64,000 nt of DNA from JAVBJN01 sp031546985. Its GTDB lineage: Bacteria > Bacteroidota > Bacteroidia > Chitinophagales > Chitinophagaceae. The position numbers were made by a program, and so were the translations under genes. The notes beneath the pieces are model-generated. The model was not told the origin of the DNA. It saw only the letters and a list, made by a program, of their open reading frames with translations, and ran no database searches. This document shows positions 53,029 to 61,027 of this stretch, in pieces. Position 1 is the stretch's first letter; every line of letters starts with the position of its first letter. The stretch spans positions 1-64,000 of the forward strand of contig JAVBJN010000025.1 in the NCBI GenBank assembly GCA_031546985.1, written 5' to 3'.

Positions 53029-53053
53029 GGAGTGCAGAATTTTTATAACCGGA

Positions 53054-53061
53054 CAAATATA
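53054..53061 (-). promoter_or_regulatory. -7 box of the M13 peptidase gene
   Basis: Minus strand TATATTTG, perfect TAnnTTTG, 25 bp before the ATG at 53028. Confidence 0.72.
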
Positions 53062-53110
53062 ACGAAGTGCTTGTATTTATAACCCTGTATTTGGGATGAA
53101 TGGCTAAATG

Positions 53111-53380
53111 GCTGTATAAGTCCTGGTTCTGGGGGAGGAGAGCAGTGAATGGTGAATAGTGAATGGTGAAAAGGCTCGAGTACCTGAGCCCCGCACGGGC
53201 GGGACAGGCCCTGTTGAAGGACCGACGCGAGAACAAACATTACACCGTTCCCGCAGATTTTCGCAGATTAAAAACCACGCAGATTGCGCGGATCTTTTCT
53301 TTACGCTGTGTCCCCGCATCTGGCGGGGCAGGCTTTGTCAAAGTTGTAGAAGGGAGGTTCCTGAGCCTGTCGAAGGGCCG
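53111..53380. repeat. mosaic repeat block with two GC mini-hairpins
   Basis: 53147-53172 repeats 'AGTGAATGGTGA'. 53178-53222 is family A interrupted at 53187-53209 by the mini-hairpin. 53258-53300 has 'CGCAGATT' words three times. 53308-53333 is another mini-hairpin whose reverse complement is almost identical to 12013-12036 with flanks. 53358-53379 is an intact family A copy. No gene in 53062-53383. Confidence 0.78.
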
Positions 53381-53383
53381 ACT

Positions 53384-53761
53384 CTACGCCGGTTGCATCA
53401 ACTGAAACACATTGCCCTCAGGATCTTTACCATCGCAGAGATCGTAAGGAAAGCCTTCATATGATTTGATGGGTTTCATAAACACCCCTGCGCCAACCAT
53501 GCGCTGCCGGATCTTTTCAAGATTTTCATTAACGGTAAGTACCAGTTTGCAGTTGCTGGCATTCGTAAGCTCTTCGGAATGCGTGTTTCTAAAAGCTTCT
53601 CCTGCCAGGTGCAGCGCCAGTTGTACGCCACCGGCATGCATCAATACCCATTCTCCAGGTATCTCTTCGATTACATGAAAATGGAAGTGTTGCTGGTAAA
53701 AATCCTTGAGCAGATCGGTGTCGTGCACATACAGTATGATGCGGCTTATAGAGAAGTTCAT
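53384..53761 (-). CDS. VOC family protein
   Basis: 125 residues. 'SRIILYVHDTDLLKDFYQQHFHF', 'HAGGVQLALHLAGE', 'CKLVLTVNENLEKIRQRMVGAG' and 'FPYDLCDGKDPEGNVFQLMQP' fit a single glyoxalase-like VOC unit with the terminal metal-site pattern 'DPEGN..Q'. The usual final Glu ligand is Gln here, so metal catalysis is uncertain. Substrate unknown. Monocistronic. Confidence 0.85.
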   Translation of the reverse strand: MNFSISRIILYVHDTDLLKDFYQQHFHFHVIEEIPGEWVLMHAGGVQLALHLAGEAFRNTHSEELTNASNCKLVLTVNENLEKIRQRMVGAGVFMKPIKSYEGFPYDLCDGKDPEGNVFQLMQPA

Positions 53762-53838
53762 AAAACAGAAGCTGATGTTTATTGCCAGGTGGTATAAACC
53801 TTGAAGTTAACTAAACCCCGGCTGGAAATAAAAATTAA

Positions 53839-53862
53839 AAAACCGGCCGCAATGGCCGGTTT
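53839..53862 (-). terminator. terminator downstream of ssb
   Basis: AAACCGGCC / GGCCGGTTT hairpin, with a T-run on the minus strand, about 40 bp after the ssb stop. Confidence 0.8.
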
Positions 53863-53901
53863 GATGGTTAGCACCGTGCATCTGTGGGATCTCTGCTAAC
53901 A

Positions 53902-54246
53902 CTATGGGATGGGAAACGATTTTTCGGGAACGCCAATGGTTTGCACCTGTATTTCTGTAGTGTACCGTTTTATACCTTCTTTATCGGTATACTGGCCATA
54001 TTGGAGCTTGCCTTCTACCAAGACTTCGGCACCTTTTTTAAGATTTTCGGAAAACTCAGCATGTTTGCCCCAGGCTATTACGGTATGCCATTGGGTATCA
54101 ATTACTTTTTCTCCTTTCGTGTTCAGGTAAGTTTCGTTGGTGGCTACACTCAGGCGAGCCACTCTGCGACCGCTTTCTGTGGTTTTGATTTCGGGGTCGG
54201 AGCCCAGGTGGCCCAGTAATTCTACTTTGTTCCGGTTTGCATTCAT
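53902..54246 (-). CDS. ssb: single-stranded DNA-binding protein, short form without acidic tail
   Basis: 114 residues. OB-fold with 'NKVELLGHLGSDPEIKTTESGRRVARLSVATNETY', 'TQWHTVIAWGKHAEF', 'LKKGAEVLVEGKLQYGQYTDKEGIKRYTTEIQVQTI'. The chain ends 'VPEKSFPIP' right after the OB fold, so the Gly/Pro linker and the acidic D-D-x-I-P-F tip that recruits repair and replication proteins in full SSBs (150-180 residues) are missing. It is probably a second, specialised SSB. Divergent from the zinc-finger gene at 54412 across an array of 10-bp repeats. Confidence 0.92.
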   Translation of the reverse strand: MNANRNKVELLGHLGSDPEIKTTESGRRVARLSVATNETYLNTKGEKVIDTQWHTVIAWGKHAEFSENLKKGAEVLVEGKLQYGQYTDKEGIKRYTTEIQVQTIGVPEKSFPIP

Positions 54247-54343
54247 AGTTGTATGGTTTTAATTGTTCAAGAAGATTAATTATGGTTCGTACAATGTAAG
54301 TACACTGCAAAAATGAGTAGCAAATTGCGGCTATCCGGTATTT

Positions 54344-54393
54344 AGTCGTTTATAGTCGATTATAAGCGTTTTTAAACGACTGTAAACGAATAC
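54344..54393. promoter_or_regulatory. five phased 10-bp repeats between ssb and the Cys-cluster gene
   Basis: Five consecutive decamers: AGTCGTTTAT, AGTCGATTAT, AAGCGTTTTT, AAACGACTGT, AAACGAATAC. The first three carry CGTTT/CGATT, the last two its reverse complement AAACG, giving a symmetric array. Exact helical-turn spacing places sites on one face of the DNA. It lies between two divergent genes and is a good candidate operator. Confidence 0.6.
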
Positions 54394-54411
54394 GCTGCTT
54401 ATCTTAAACTC

Positions 54412-54795
54412 ATGAAAACCTATGTAAAGCACTGCCCGACGTGTAGCAAGGTTATACGTGGCAGAACCGACAAAAAGTATTGCGATGATTATTGCCGTAA
54501 TACCTATAATAATTCGGTAAATAATTCGACAACCAGCCTTATGCGGAGTATTAACAGCATTTTAAGACGAAACCGCAGACTATTGGAAATGCAGGTGCCT
54601 GACGGAGAACTGAAGGTCCGGATCCGGAAAAAAGAACTGGTGGAGCAGGGATTTGATTTCCGGTATTTTACCAACCAGGAGGATACGTACCCCAACCGGA
54701 CACTGTATTTCTGTTACGAATACGGCTATATGGTATTCCGTGGCGGCTGGGTCATGATCGTCAAAAAGCATACGCCTTATGGCAGATCGGAGTGA
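54412..54795 (+). CDS. small protein with N-terminal Cys4 cluster
   Basis: 127 residues. The N-terminus has C8xxC11 ... C24xxxC28 ('HCPTCSKVIRGRTDKKYCDDYCRN'), a zinc-finger-like or MYND-like knuckle resembling those in small DUF2116-type proteins. It is followed by a helix with many Ser/Asn/Arg ('NNSTTSLMRSINSILRRNRRLLEM') and a beta-rich end with aromatic pairs ('TLYFCYEYGYMVFRGGWVMIV'). Probably binds DNA or RNA. Divergent from ssb with a phased repeat array in between. Confidence 0.78.
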   Translation: MKTYVKHCPTCSKVIRGRTDKKYCDDYCRNTYNNSVNNSTTSLMRSINSILRRNRRLLEMQVPDGELKVRIRKKELVEQGFDFRYFTNQEDTYPNRTLYFCYEYGYMVFRGGWVMIVKKHTPYGRSE

Positions 54796-54800
54796 AACGC

Positions 54801-54835
54801 AAAAAAAAGCACCACATGGTTCATGTGGTGCTTTT
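54801..54835. terminator. bidirectional terminator
   Basis: AAAAGCACCACATG / CATGTGGTGCTTTT perfect hairpin between convergent genes at 54412 and 54887. Confidence 0.92.
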
Positions 54836-54886
54836 CAAATATAACAGCAGCGTTGGTTAGCTGCTAATTATCAATGACTTTAACGC

Positions 54887-56179
54887 CTAGTGCGCAAAAT
54901 CGTGGTCATAGTCTTTTTGCCTTTCGATAGAGGGGTTAAAGTAACCAAACTTTACATCTGGGAACTCTTCGTGGATGAGATCCATCAGCTGGCTGATGCT
55001 CAGGATATCGCCCAGCTCGCCAATAGCCATGCGGCCCATGTACCAGTCGGGATCGATATTGAAATTGCGCCACTGGATCATGTTTAACCCGGTTTCGCGT
55101 ATCAGTTTGCGCAGCGCTTCGTATTCGGCTTCGCTATCGGTAATACCCGGAAATACGAAGTAGTTGATAGAAGTCCAGCCACCATTGCGGTTTACCACTT
55201 TCAGGCTTTCTACAATGTCTTCAAACTCGTAGTTGTTGGGGCGGTAGTATTTTTCGTACAGGTCTTTCTGCGCAGAGTTTAAACTTACACGGATGCTGTT
55301 TAAGCCAGCTTCCATCAGTTTCTCTACCGCATCGGGCTTACTGCCGTTGGTATTGATGTTGATGCTGCCTTTATCGGTATGCTTACGCATTTCGATGATA
55401 GAAGAGCGAATGGTTTCCCACATCAGCAAAGGCTCGCCCTCACAACCCTGGCCAAAGCTCACAATAGGGTAAGGTGCGGTTTCGAGGTGGGGAACGGTAA
55501 ACTCTACAATCTCTTCTGCCGTTGGTTTAAAACGCAGACGGTCGTGGCTGCTTACAATACTTTCGTCCTCTGGTTGGAAGCTGATGCAACCCACACAGTT
55601 GGCGTTACAAGCCGGAGAAGAAGGTATAGGACACTCCCAACGGCCCATAAAATAGTTGCGGGCAGCAGGGCAGTGGTAGGTGAGTGCACAGGTCTCTGCC
55701 AGGTGTTTTACCAGGCGGTTTTCGGGGTAGGCCTGCAAAAAGTCTTTTACACCACTTTTTACTTTGCCATCGTCGAAACCTGCGCAATCCTGGCGTATAT
55801 CTTGCTCAATACGGGTAGCAGGCACATAAAACTTGCCATTGAGCCATCCTACTGCTGTGTAGCAGAACAAAGGCAGGGTAGGCGCATCGGGCGCTGTTTC
55901 GTAAGCGGCAATGTATAACCCGGTGTGTGCCGGAGGAATAAACGCAGCCACAGCCCAGCCCTTCTGGCAAAGACTCATTTCACCGGTTTCGGCATCGAGA
56001 CCAATACCACGTCTGCCAGGCAGTTCGTACAAAGAGCCACCTTCCGGCAGTTCGATCCAGTCTTCCAACGGAACCTCGTATGCGTCCCAGCCACTGCGGC
56101 CGGTAACAATCATGCTCAGGTCTTCAAAAATGTTTCCGTTTCCGTCGGAGTACAGGATATATGGAGATTGTTCTAACAT
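54887..56179 (-). CDS. radical SAM protein with long N-terminal domain
   Basis: 430 residues. The radical SAM cluster motif C191-x3-C195-x2-C198 ('ACNANCVGC') starts after an unusually long N-terminal region (1-185) that includes 'VTGRSGWDAYEVPLEDWIELPEGG' and 'FYVPATRIEQDIRQDCAGFDDG', plus extra cysteines at 164, 170 and 183. Downstream elements are the SAM-binding 'SFGQGCEGEPLL', 'ININTNGSKPDAVEKL', 'SIRVSLNSAQ' and 'NYFVFPGITDSEAE'. It performs a radical reaction with S-adenosylmethionine and an iron-sulphur cluster; substrate unknown. Separated by 92 bp from the membrane-protein gene upstream. Confidence 0.9.
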   Translation of the reverse strand: MLEQSPYILYSDGNGNIFEDLSMIVTGRSGWDAYEVPLEDWIELPEGGSLYELPGRRGIGLDAETGEMSLCQKGWAVAAFIPPAHTGLYIAAYETAPDAPTLPLFCYTAVGWLNGKFYVPATRIEQDIRQDCAGFDDGKVKSGVKDFLQAYPENRLVKHLAETCALTYHCPAARNYFMGRWECPIPSSPACNANCVGCISFQPEDESIVSSHDRLRFKPTAEEIVEFTVPHLETAPYPIVSFGQGCEGEPLLMWETIRSSIIEMRKHTDKGSININTNGSKPDAVEKLMEAGLNSIRVSLNSAQKDLYEKYYRPNNYEFEDIVESLKVVNRNGGWTSINYFVFPGITDSEAEYEALRKLIRETGLNMIQWRNFNIDPDWYMGRMAIGELGDILSISQLMDLIHEEFPDVKFGYFNPSIERQKDYDHDFAH

Positions 56180-56271
56180 CTCAATTTTTTTGTTGATCGT
56201 CGGTTTCGGAAGTCCGATCTCCGATCTTTTAGATTAATTATTTGGTAGGCTTTCTCTCCCGTCACCCAGCA

Positions 56272-56868
56272 TTAGCTGCCAACTCTTTGCAATCTGGCAC
56301 TGGTAAAAGTGGCAAACTGATCTATAACGAAAGCCCCGGTCACTTCTACCTCTACCTGCAACAGGCGGTTGTCTTTAAAGTTGATGGTAAGCAGTCCGTT
56401 TTGCAAAATTACGCTTTCCATACTGTTCCACGGGTATGACTGGCGGCCCGATACAAAAGGCACGCTGGCGCCCTCATCATCAAACTCAATCAGCGGCGCT
56501 ACAGCATATTTGCGCTCTACAAAGGTAACATATCCAAAACCGGCGGCAATCAGCAGCATGAGCACACCGGTGCGGGTTTCATCCCAGAAAAAGGAAATCG
56601 ACGCCAGACCCAGCCAAAGAATTACCTCCAGCCAGCGGAAATACAGGTTGCGCTGGTGATTGGCTATTACAGGGTTGCGAAACAGCCCTGTAAACAGGAT
56701 TACCCCGCCTGCCAAAGCATAAGGAATGCCTGGTACCATGGCTTTGCCAATCATGAAAGAAATACCGGTTACCAAAAACGAAAGGCCCGCCATGATGTGG
56801 AGGCCCTTACGTTGCATAAATTGTTTAGACGAAAACTCTCGTTTGGCCTTGAATTTAAAGTTGCTCAT
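56272..56868 (-). CDS. membrane protein with PH-like C-terminal domain
   Basis: 198 residues. The Lys/Arg-rich N-terminus is followed by four hydrophobic segments (about 27-42, 47-63, 80-95, 100-115). The C-terminal 80 residues are beta-rich ('VAPLIEFDDEGASVPFVSGRQSYPWNSMESVILQNGLLTINFKDNRLLQVEVE'), consistent with a bacterial PH-like domain. Start ATG shares one base with the stop of the arginase-family gene (TAATG), so the two are coupled. Function unknown. Confidence 0.8.
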   Translation of the reverse strand: MSNFKFKAKREFSSKQFMQRKGLHIMAGLSFLVTGISFMIGKAMVPGIPYALAGGVILFTGLFRNPVIANHQRNLYFRWLEVILWLGLASISFFWDETRTGVLMLLIAAGFGYVTFVERKYAVAPLIEFDDEGASVPFVSGRQSYPWNSMESVILQNGLLTINFKDNRLLQVEVEVTGAFVIDQFATFTSARLQRVGS

Positions 56869-57926
56869 TATTGCGGGTTGGATGCAATGAGGAAGTTACA
56901 TAATTTGTACAGAACCCGGGCGCCTACGTTGGCATCCATGGTATCGAGACCGCTGTGTGTGCCGCAACTGATCTCGTTAAGGTCAAAAGCAACGATGGTA
57001 CGTCCGCTTTCTACCACTTTTCTGAACAGGTAATTGATCTGGTCTACTTCAAAACCGCCGTGTACCGGGGTGCCGGTGTTGGGGCAAAGCTTAGGATCCA
57101 GGCCATCAATATCGAAGCTGATGTATACTTTGGAAGGCAATTGCTCTACGATAGTCTCGCAGATCTGTTTCCAGTTTTCGCCTTCGTACATTCTTTCTTT
57201 AATGTCTTTGTCGAAGAAGGTTTTAATGCGGCCGTTGCTGGCGTTCATATATTCCATTTCTTCATCGCAATAATCGCGGATACCCACCTGCACCAGTTTG
57301 GTTACACCAGGCACCATTTCCATTACATTGTACATGATGGAAGCGTGTGAGAAGGTAAAGCCTTCGTATGCTTTGCGCAGATCGGCGTGCGCATCGATCT
57401 GGAGAATGCCTATTTCGCCGTGCTGCTCGGCTACCGCTTCGATAAACCCGAGGGGAGTGCTGTGGTCGCCGCCCAGCAGGCCTACCAGCTTGCCATCCTG
57501 CATGAGTTTTTTGGTTCTTTCAAACACCCATTGGCGCAGTTCTTCGCCAGCCTGGTTAATACCGGTGAGCTTGCGGGTAAGCTGCTCATTTTCTTCAATA
57601 ATGCCGCCTTCACTCAGGTGAGAGATGATGAGCTCTGCACAATGGCGCAGGTAATCGCTCTTGCTCAGCAGGCTCTTTTCTACCGGCTGCATGTAATAGC
57701 CCTGTTTCCAGGCGTCTTTTACATCGGCATCGTACAGGTCTACCTGCAAAGAGGAGTTAAACACCTGCTCGGGGCCGTGTGCTGTGCCGGGACGGTAAGA
57801 TACCGTTACTTCCCAGGGTACAGGAACCAGTACCAGACGGGCATCTGCCTCTTCGAACGGGAGGCCGAAAATGTTGTTGGTACTTAAACCAATGGAATTG
57901 GGATCAAACTTGCTGAGATCTGCCAT
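56868..57926 (-). CDS. arginase / agmatinase / formimidoylglutamase family hydrolase
   Basis: 352 residues. Binuclear manganese ligands are in order: GGDHS (152-156), DAHAD (178-182) and D272/D274 in 'FDIDGLDP'. Other ureohydrolase marks are 'GNIHL'-less 'STPLGFIEA' and the substrate loop 'TFSHASIMYNVM'. Family members hydrolyse guanidino or formimino groups from arginine, agmatine or formiminoglutamate. Length and insertions (about 85-140) point to the Bacteroidota formimidoylglutamase-like branch, but no histidine-utilisation genes are near. Promoter box at 57946-57953. Coupled to the downstream membrane-protein gene. Confidence 0.92.
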   Translation of the reverse strand: MADLSKFDPNSIGLSTNNIFGLPFEEADARLVLVPVPWEVTVSYRPGTAHGPEQVFNSSLQVDLYDADVKDAWKQGYYMQPVEKSLLSKSDYLRHCAELIISHLSEGGIIEENEQLTRKLTGINQAGEELRQWVFERTKKLMQDGKLVGLLGGDHSTPLGFIEAVAEQHGEIGILQIDAHADLRKAYEGFTFSHASIMYNVMEMVPGVTKLVQVGIRDYCDEEMEYMNASNGRIKTFFDKDIKERMYEGENWKQICETIVEQLPSKVYISFDIDGLDPKLCPNTGTPVHGGFEVDQINYLFRKVVESGRTIVAFDLNEISCGTHSGLDTMDANVGARVLYKLCNFLIASNPQ

Positions 57927-57945
57927 GAGTGTAAATTTGCGGGCG

Positions 57946-57953
57946 CAAAGTTA
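57946..57953 (-). promoter_or_regulatory. -7 box of the arginase-family operon
   Basis: Minus strand TAACTTTG, perfect TAnnTTTG, 19 bp before the ATG at 57926. Confidence 0.72.
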
Positions 57954-58047
57954 CCGGTTTTTACTGGTATAACCAATATTTATGTCGCATAAGGCAATCG
58001 GTGACCTTTCTCTGACAAAAATCATGGGTGCTTAAGGCTTTCTGTCG

Positions 58048-58055
58048 TAAATTTG
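58048..58055 (+). promoter_or_regulatory. -7 box of ccmE-ccmF
   Basis: TAAATTTG, perfect TAnnTTTG, 21 bp before the ccmE ATG at 58077. Confidence 0.75.
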
Positions 58056-58076
58056 CGTACTCCAATTGAAACAGGC

Positions 58077-58502
58077 ATGAAGAAATCGACTATTTTCGGA
58101 TTGATCATTATTGCAGCGGCCGTGTGCCTGATTATCGCTCTTGTAGGCGATTTCAGTTCATATGAGACGTTTGAAACCGCCAGCAAGCAGACAGGCAAAG
58201 AGATTCACGTGATAGGTGTTCTGGAAAAAGACAAAGCAATGGAATATGATCCATTGAAAGACGCGAACTATTTCTCTTTTTTTGCAAAAGACCAGAAAGG
58301 CGAGATTCGCCAGGTGGTATACAACGATTCCAAACCCCAGGACTTTGAGAAATCAGAGCAGCTGGTAATGGTGGGCAAAATGGATGGCGAAGTGTTTAAA
58401 TGCTCCGAGATCCTGATGAAATGTCCGTCCAAATACCAGGGCAATGGCGGGCCGGCCGATAACGACGGCTTTGTAAGCTCCAAGGCTCCCCAACCTATGT
58501 AA
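58077..58502 (+). CDS. ccmE: cytochrome c maturation haem chaperone CcmE, CxxxY type
   Basis: 141 residues from the ATG at 58077 (MKKSTIFG); an in-frame codon at 58053 falls in the -7 box. One N-terminal membrane helix (7-24) then an OB-fold ('KEIHVIGVLEKDKAMEYDP', 'NYFSFFAKDQKGEIRQVVYNDSKPQDFEKSEQLVMVGKM', 'FKCSEILMKCPSKY'). CcmE carries haem to apocytochromes from a covalent site that is normally the histidine of HxxxY. Here that position is cysteine: C116-P-S-K-Y120. A CxxxY variant is known in some Deltaproteobacteria and archaea. 30 bp before ccmF, so co-transcribed. Confidence 0.88.
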   Translation: MKKSTIFGLIIIAAAVCLIIALVGDFSSYETFETASKQTGKEIHVIGVLEKDKAMEYDPLKDANYFSFFAKDQKGEIRQVVYNDSKPQDFEKSEQLVMVGKMDGEVFKCSEILMKCPSKYQGNGGPADNDGFVSSKAPQPM

Positions 58503-58532
58503 TTTCCATTTACTACTAAATTCCTGAAGGTT

Positions 58533-60956
58533 TTGAATACTCATTTTAATGGCGAACATCTTGTCCCGGGGCAACTGGGACATTTTTTTGCAGTACTGGC
58601 GTTTATCGCAGCGTTGCTGGCCGGCGTATCTTATTTCATGTCGGTGCAGTCTAAAGACGAAGCCAATAAACAAAGCTGGAAAAGACTGGGCCGCCTGGGC
58701 TTTATAATTCAGGCCGTATCGGTTTTCGGTATATTTTCTTCGCTGTTTTACATCATCAGCAATCACTTATTCGAATATAACTACGCCTGGCAGCACAGCA
58801 GCCGCGACCTGCCTGGTAAATACCTGCTTTCCTGCTTCTGGGAAGGCCAGGAGGGAAGTTTCCTGCTCTGGAGCTTCTGGCACAGTGTGCTGGGCCTGGT
58901 GCTCATACGCCGTGCAGGCAAGTTTGAAGCCCCGGTAATGGCCGTGGTATCGCTGGCGCAGTTCTGCCTCGGTTCCATGTTGCTGGGTGTTTATGTATTT
59001 GGCTACAAAGTGGGCAGCACCCCATTTATTCTGCTGCGCGACCAAATGCAGGGCGCACCCATCTTTGCCGATCCGGATTACCTGAAACAGATTAAAGACG
59101 GTAACGGGCTTAACCCGCTGCTGCAAAACTATTGGATGGTGATTCACCCGCCGATACTGTTCCTCGGTTTTGCCTCTACCATTGTACCATTTGCCTACGC
59201 TATTGCCGGCATGTGGACCAATAACTATAAAGACTGGGTTAAACCTGCGCTTACCTGGGGCCTTTTCAGCGCTATGGTGCTGGGCACCGGTATTATGATG
59301 GGGGCTGCATGGGCTTACGAATCGCTCACTTTTGGCGGTTACTGGGCCTGGGATCCGGTAGAGAATGCCTCGCTGGTGCCCTGGCTTACGCTGGTGGCCG
59401 GTATACATACTTTGCTGGTGTACAAGCACTCCGGTCATTCGCTCAAGGCCACCATCGTGTTCTTTATCCTCACGTTTGTGCTGGTGTTGTACTCTACCTT
59501 CCTTACCCGTTCGGGTGTGTTGGGCGAAACCTCGGTACACTCCTTTACCGATCTGGGCATGAGCGGACAGTTGCTGGTGTACCTCTTCGCGTTCCTGGTA
59601 CCATCGTTTGTGCTGCTTTTTGTACGCTACAAGCAAATTCCGGATGTTAAGAAAGAAGAATCGCTGAGCTCCCGCGAGTTCTGGATGTTTATTGGCGCGC
59701 TGGTGCTTACCATCTCTGCGGTACACATTACCTTCTTTACTTCTTCTCCGGTTTGGAATAAGTTGTTTAAGCTGAACCTGGCGCCGCCCACCGATCCGGT
59801 TGCTTTCTATAATAAAGTACAATTATGGATCGCTATAATCATTGGTGTGCTAACCGCTATAGTTCAATACTTTAAATACAAAGAAACATCGAGCAGTTTC
59901 TTCTGGAAGAAGATGACAATGCCTTTGGTAGTAGCTTTGCTGATAACCTTATCGGCAGCTTATTTCCAGCGCATCTGGGCTCCGGCATACCTCATGCTGC
60001 TGTTTGCAGGTATTTATACTGTAATTGCCAACCTGGCTTATATTTTTATAGGCAATAAGGGCAAGCTGAAACAAGCGGGTGCTTCCATTACGCACTTTGG
60101 CTTTGGGCTTATGCTGGTAGGTATCCTTATATCTTCTTACAACAAAAAAGTGATTTCGCTGAACCGTTTGGGTGTAGATCTGAACATGGGTAAGGAAACG
60201 AAAGAGGAAAACATACGCGAAAGCCGCCAAAACATCCTGTTGTTCCTGAACGTGCCGGTTACGATGGCGCAATATGCCATTACCTATATTGGCGATTCGG
60301 TAGACAAGCCCAATCACTATTATAAGATCCATTACCTTAAAAAGGACAGCATTACCGGTGCGGTGAAAGAAGAATTTGTGCTGAAACCCAATGCGCAGTT
60401 CAACGAAAAAATGGGTGGTTTAATCTCTAACCCCGATACCCGCCACTATTGGAACAAAGATATCTTTACCTACATCACCAAGGCGATAGACAAGAGCAAG
60501 ATTACCGATACCACTGCTTATAATAAGAAGATGGTGCATAAGGGCGATACGGTGTTCTTTGCCAATGGTTTCCTAGTGTTTAATGGTTTTGAGCGCAATG
60601 CTACCAACCCAAACTACAAACCTGAGAACGGCGATATTGCGGTGGGGGCAGACCTGGATGTGTACACGCTGGAACTGAAAAAATACGATGCGCAGCCGGT
60701 TTATTACATTCGCAACAACTTTGAAGGTACCGTAGAAGATACGGTTAAAGACCTGAGCCTGTTCCTGCGCTTTACCAAAATTAAGCCAGAGGATGAGTCG
60801 GCCGAGATCCAGTTTAAACAGCCGGCGGCTAAGGACGATTATATTGTGATGAAAGCGATGGTGTTTCCATACATTAACCTGTTATGGATTGGTACCGTAG
60901 TAATGGTGCTGGGTTTTGCTATTTCCATGTGGAAGAGGAAGACTGCCAAAGCGTAA
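58533..60956 (+). CDS. ccmF: cytochrome c maturation haem lyase component CcmF
   Basis: 807 residues from a TTG at 58533 with a GAAGG Shine-Dalgarno-like site 4 bases before it; the first ATG would remove the first membrane helix. About 15 membrane helices. The tryptophan-rich haem motif is 'FGGYWAWDPVENASL' (about 267-281). Haem-handling histidines are in 'MVIHPPILFLGF', and 'HSFTDLGMSG' follows. The C-terminal periplasmic part (550-780) is beta-rich. CcmF attaches haem delivered by CcmE to cytochromes c. Acts at the inner membrane, with the c-type cytochrome at 10102 as one likely client. Confidence 0.93.
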   Translation: MNTHFNGEHLVPGQLGHFFAVLAFIAALLAGVSYFMSVQSKDEANKQSWKRLGRLGFIIQAVSVFGIFSSLFYIISNHLFEYNYAWQHSSRDLPGKYLLSCFWEGQEGSFLLWSFWHSVLGLVLIRRAGKFEAPVMAVVSLAQFCLGSMLLGVYVFGYKVGSTPFILLRDQMQGAPIFADPDYLKQIKDGNGLNPLLQNYWMVIHPPILFLGFASTIVPFAYAIAGMWTNNYKDWVKPALTWGLFSAMVLGTGIMMGAAWAYESLTFGGYWAWDPVENASLVPWLTLVAGIHTLLVYKHSGHSLKATIVFFILTFVLVLYSTFLTRSGVLGETSVHSFTDLGMSGQLLVYLFAFLVPSFVLLFVRYKQIPDVKKEESLSSREFWMFIGALVLTISAVHITFFTSSPVWNKLFKLNLAPPTDPVAFYNKVQLWIAIIIGVLTAIVQYFKYKETSSSFFWKKMTMPLVVALLITLSAAYFQRIWAPAYLMLLFAGIYTVIANLAYIFIGNKGKLKQAGASITHFGFGLMLVGILISSYNKKVISLNRLGVDLNMGKETKEENIRESRQNILLFLNVPVTMAQYAITYIGDSVDKPNHYYKIHYLKKDSITGAVKEEFVLKPNAQFNEKMGGLISNPDTRHYWNKDIFTYITKAIDKSKITDTTAYNKKMVHKGDTVFFANGFLVFNGFERNATNPNYKPENGDIAVGADLDVYTLELKKYDAQPVYYIRNNFEGTVEDTVKDLSLFLRFTKIKPEDESAEIQFKQPAAKDDYIVMKAMVFPYINLLWIGTVVMVLGFAISMWKRKTAKA

Positions 60957-60976
60957 GAGATAGACTATGAAAGGAT

Positions 60977-61010
60977 GGCCCGCGGTGTGTAATGCGCCGT
61001 GGGCCTTTTT
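60977..61010 (+). terminator. terminator after ccmF
   Basis: GGCCCGCGGTG / CGCCGTGGGCC stem with T5, about 20 bp after the stop. Confidence 0.85.
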
Positions 61011-61027
61011 GTTGGGGCAGAGGTAAG

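Noticed and set aside
53111..53380. Small protein-coding frames in the repeat mosaic (about 100 codons plus strand)
   Set aside because: They run through dispersed palindromic repeats and differ in composition from neighbouring genes.
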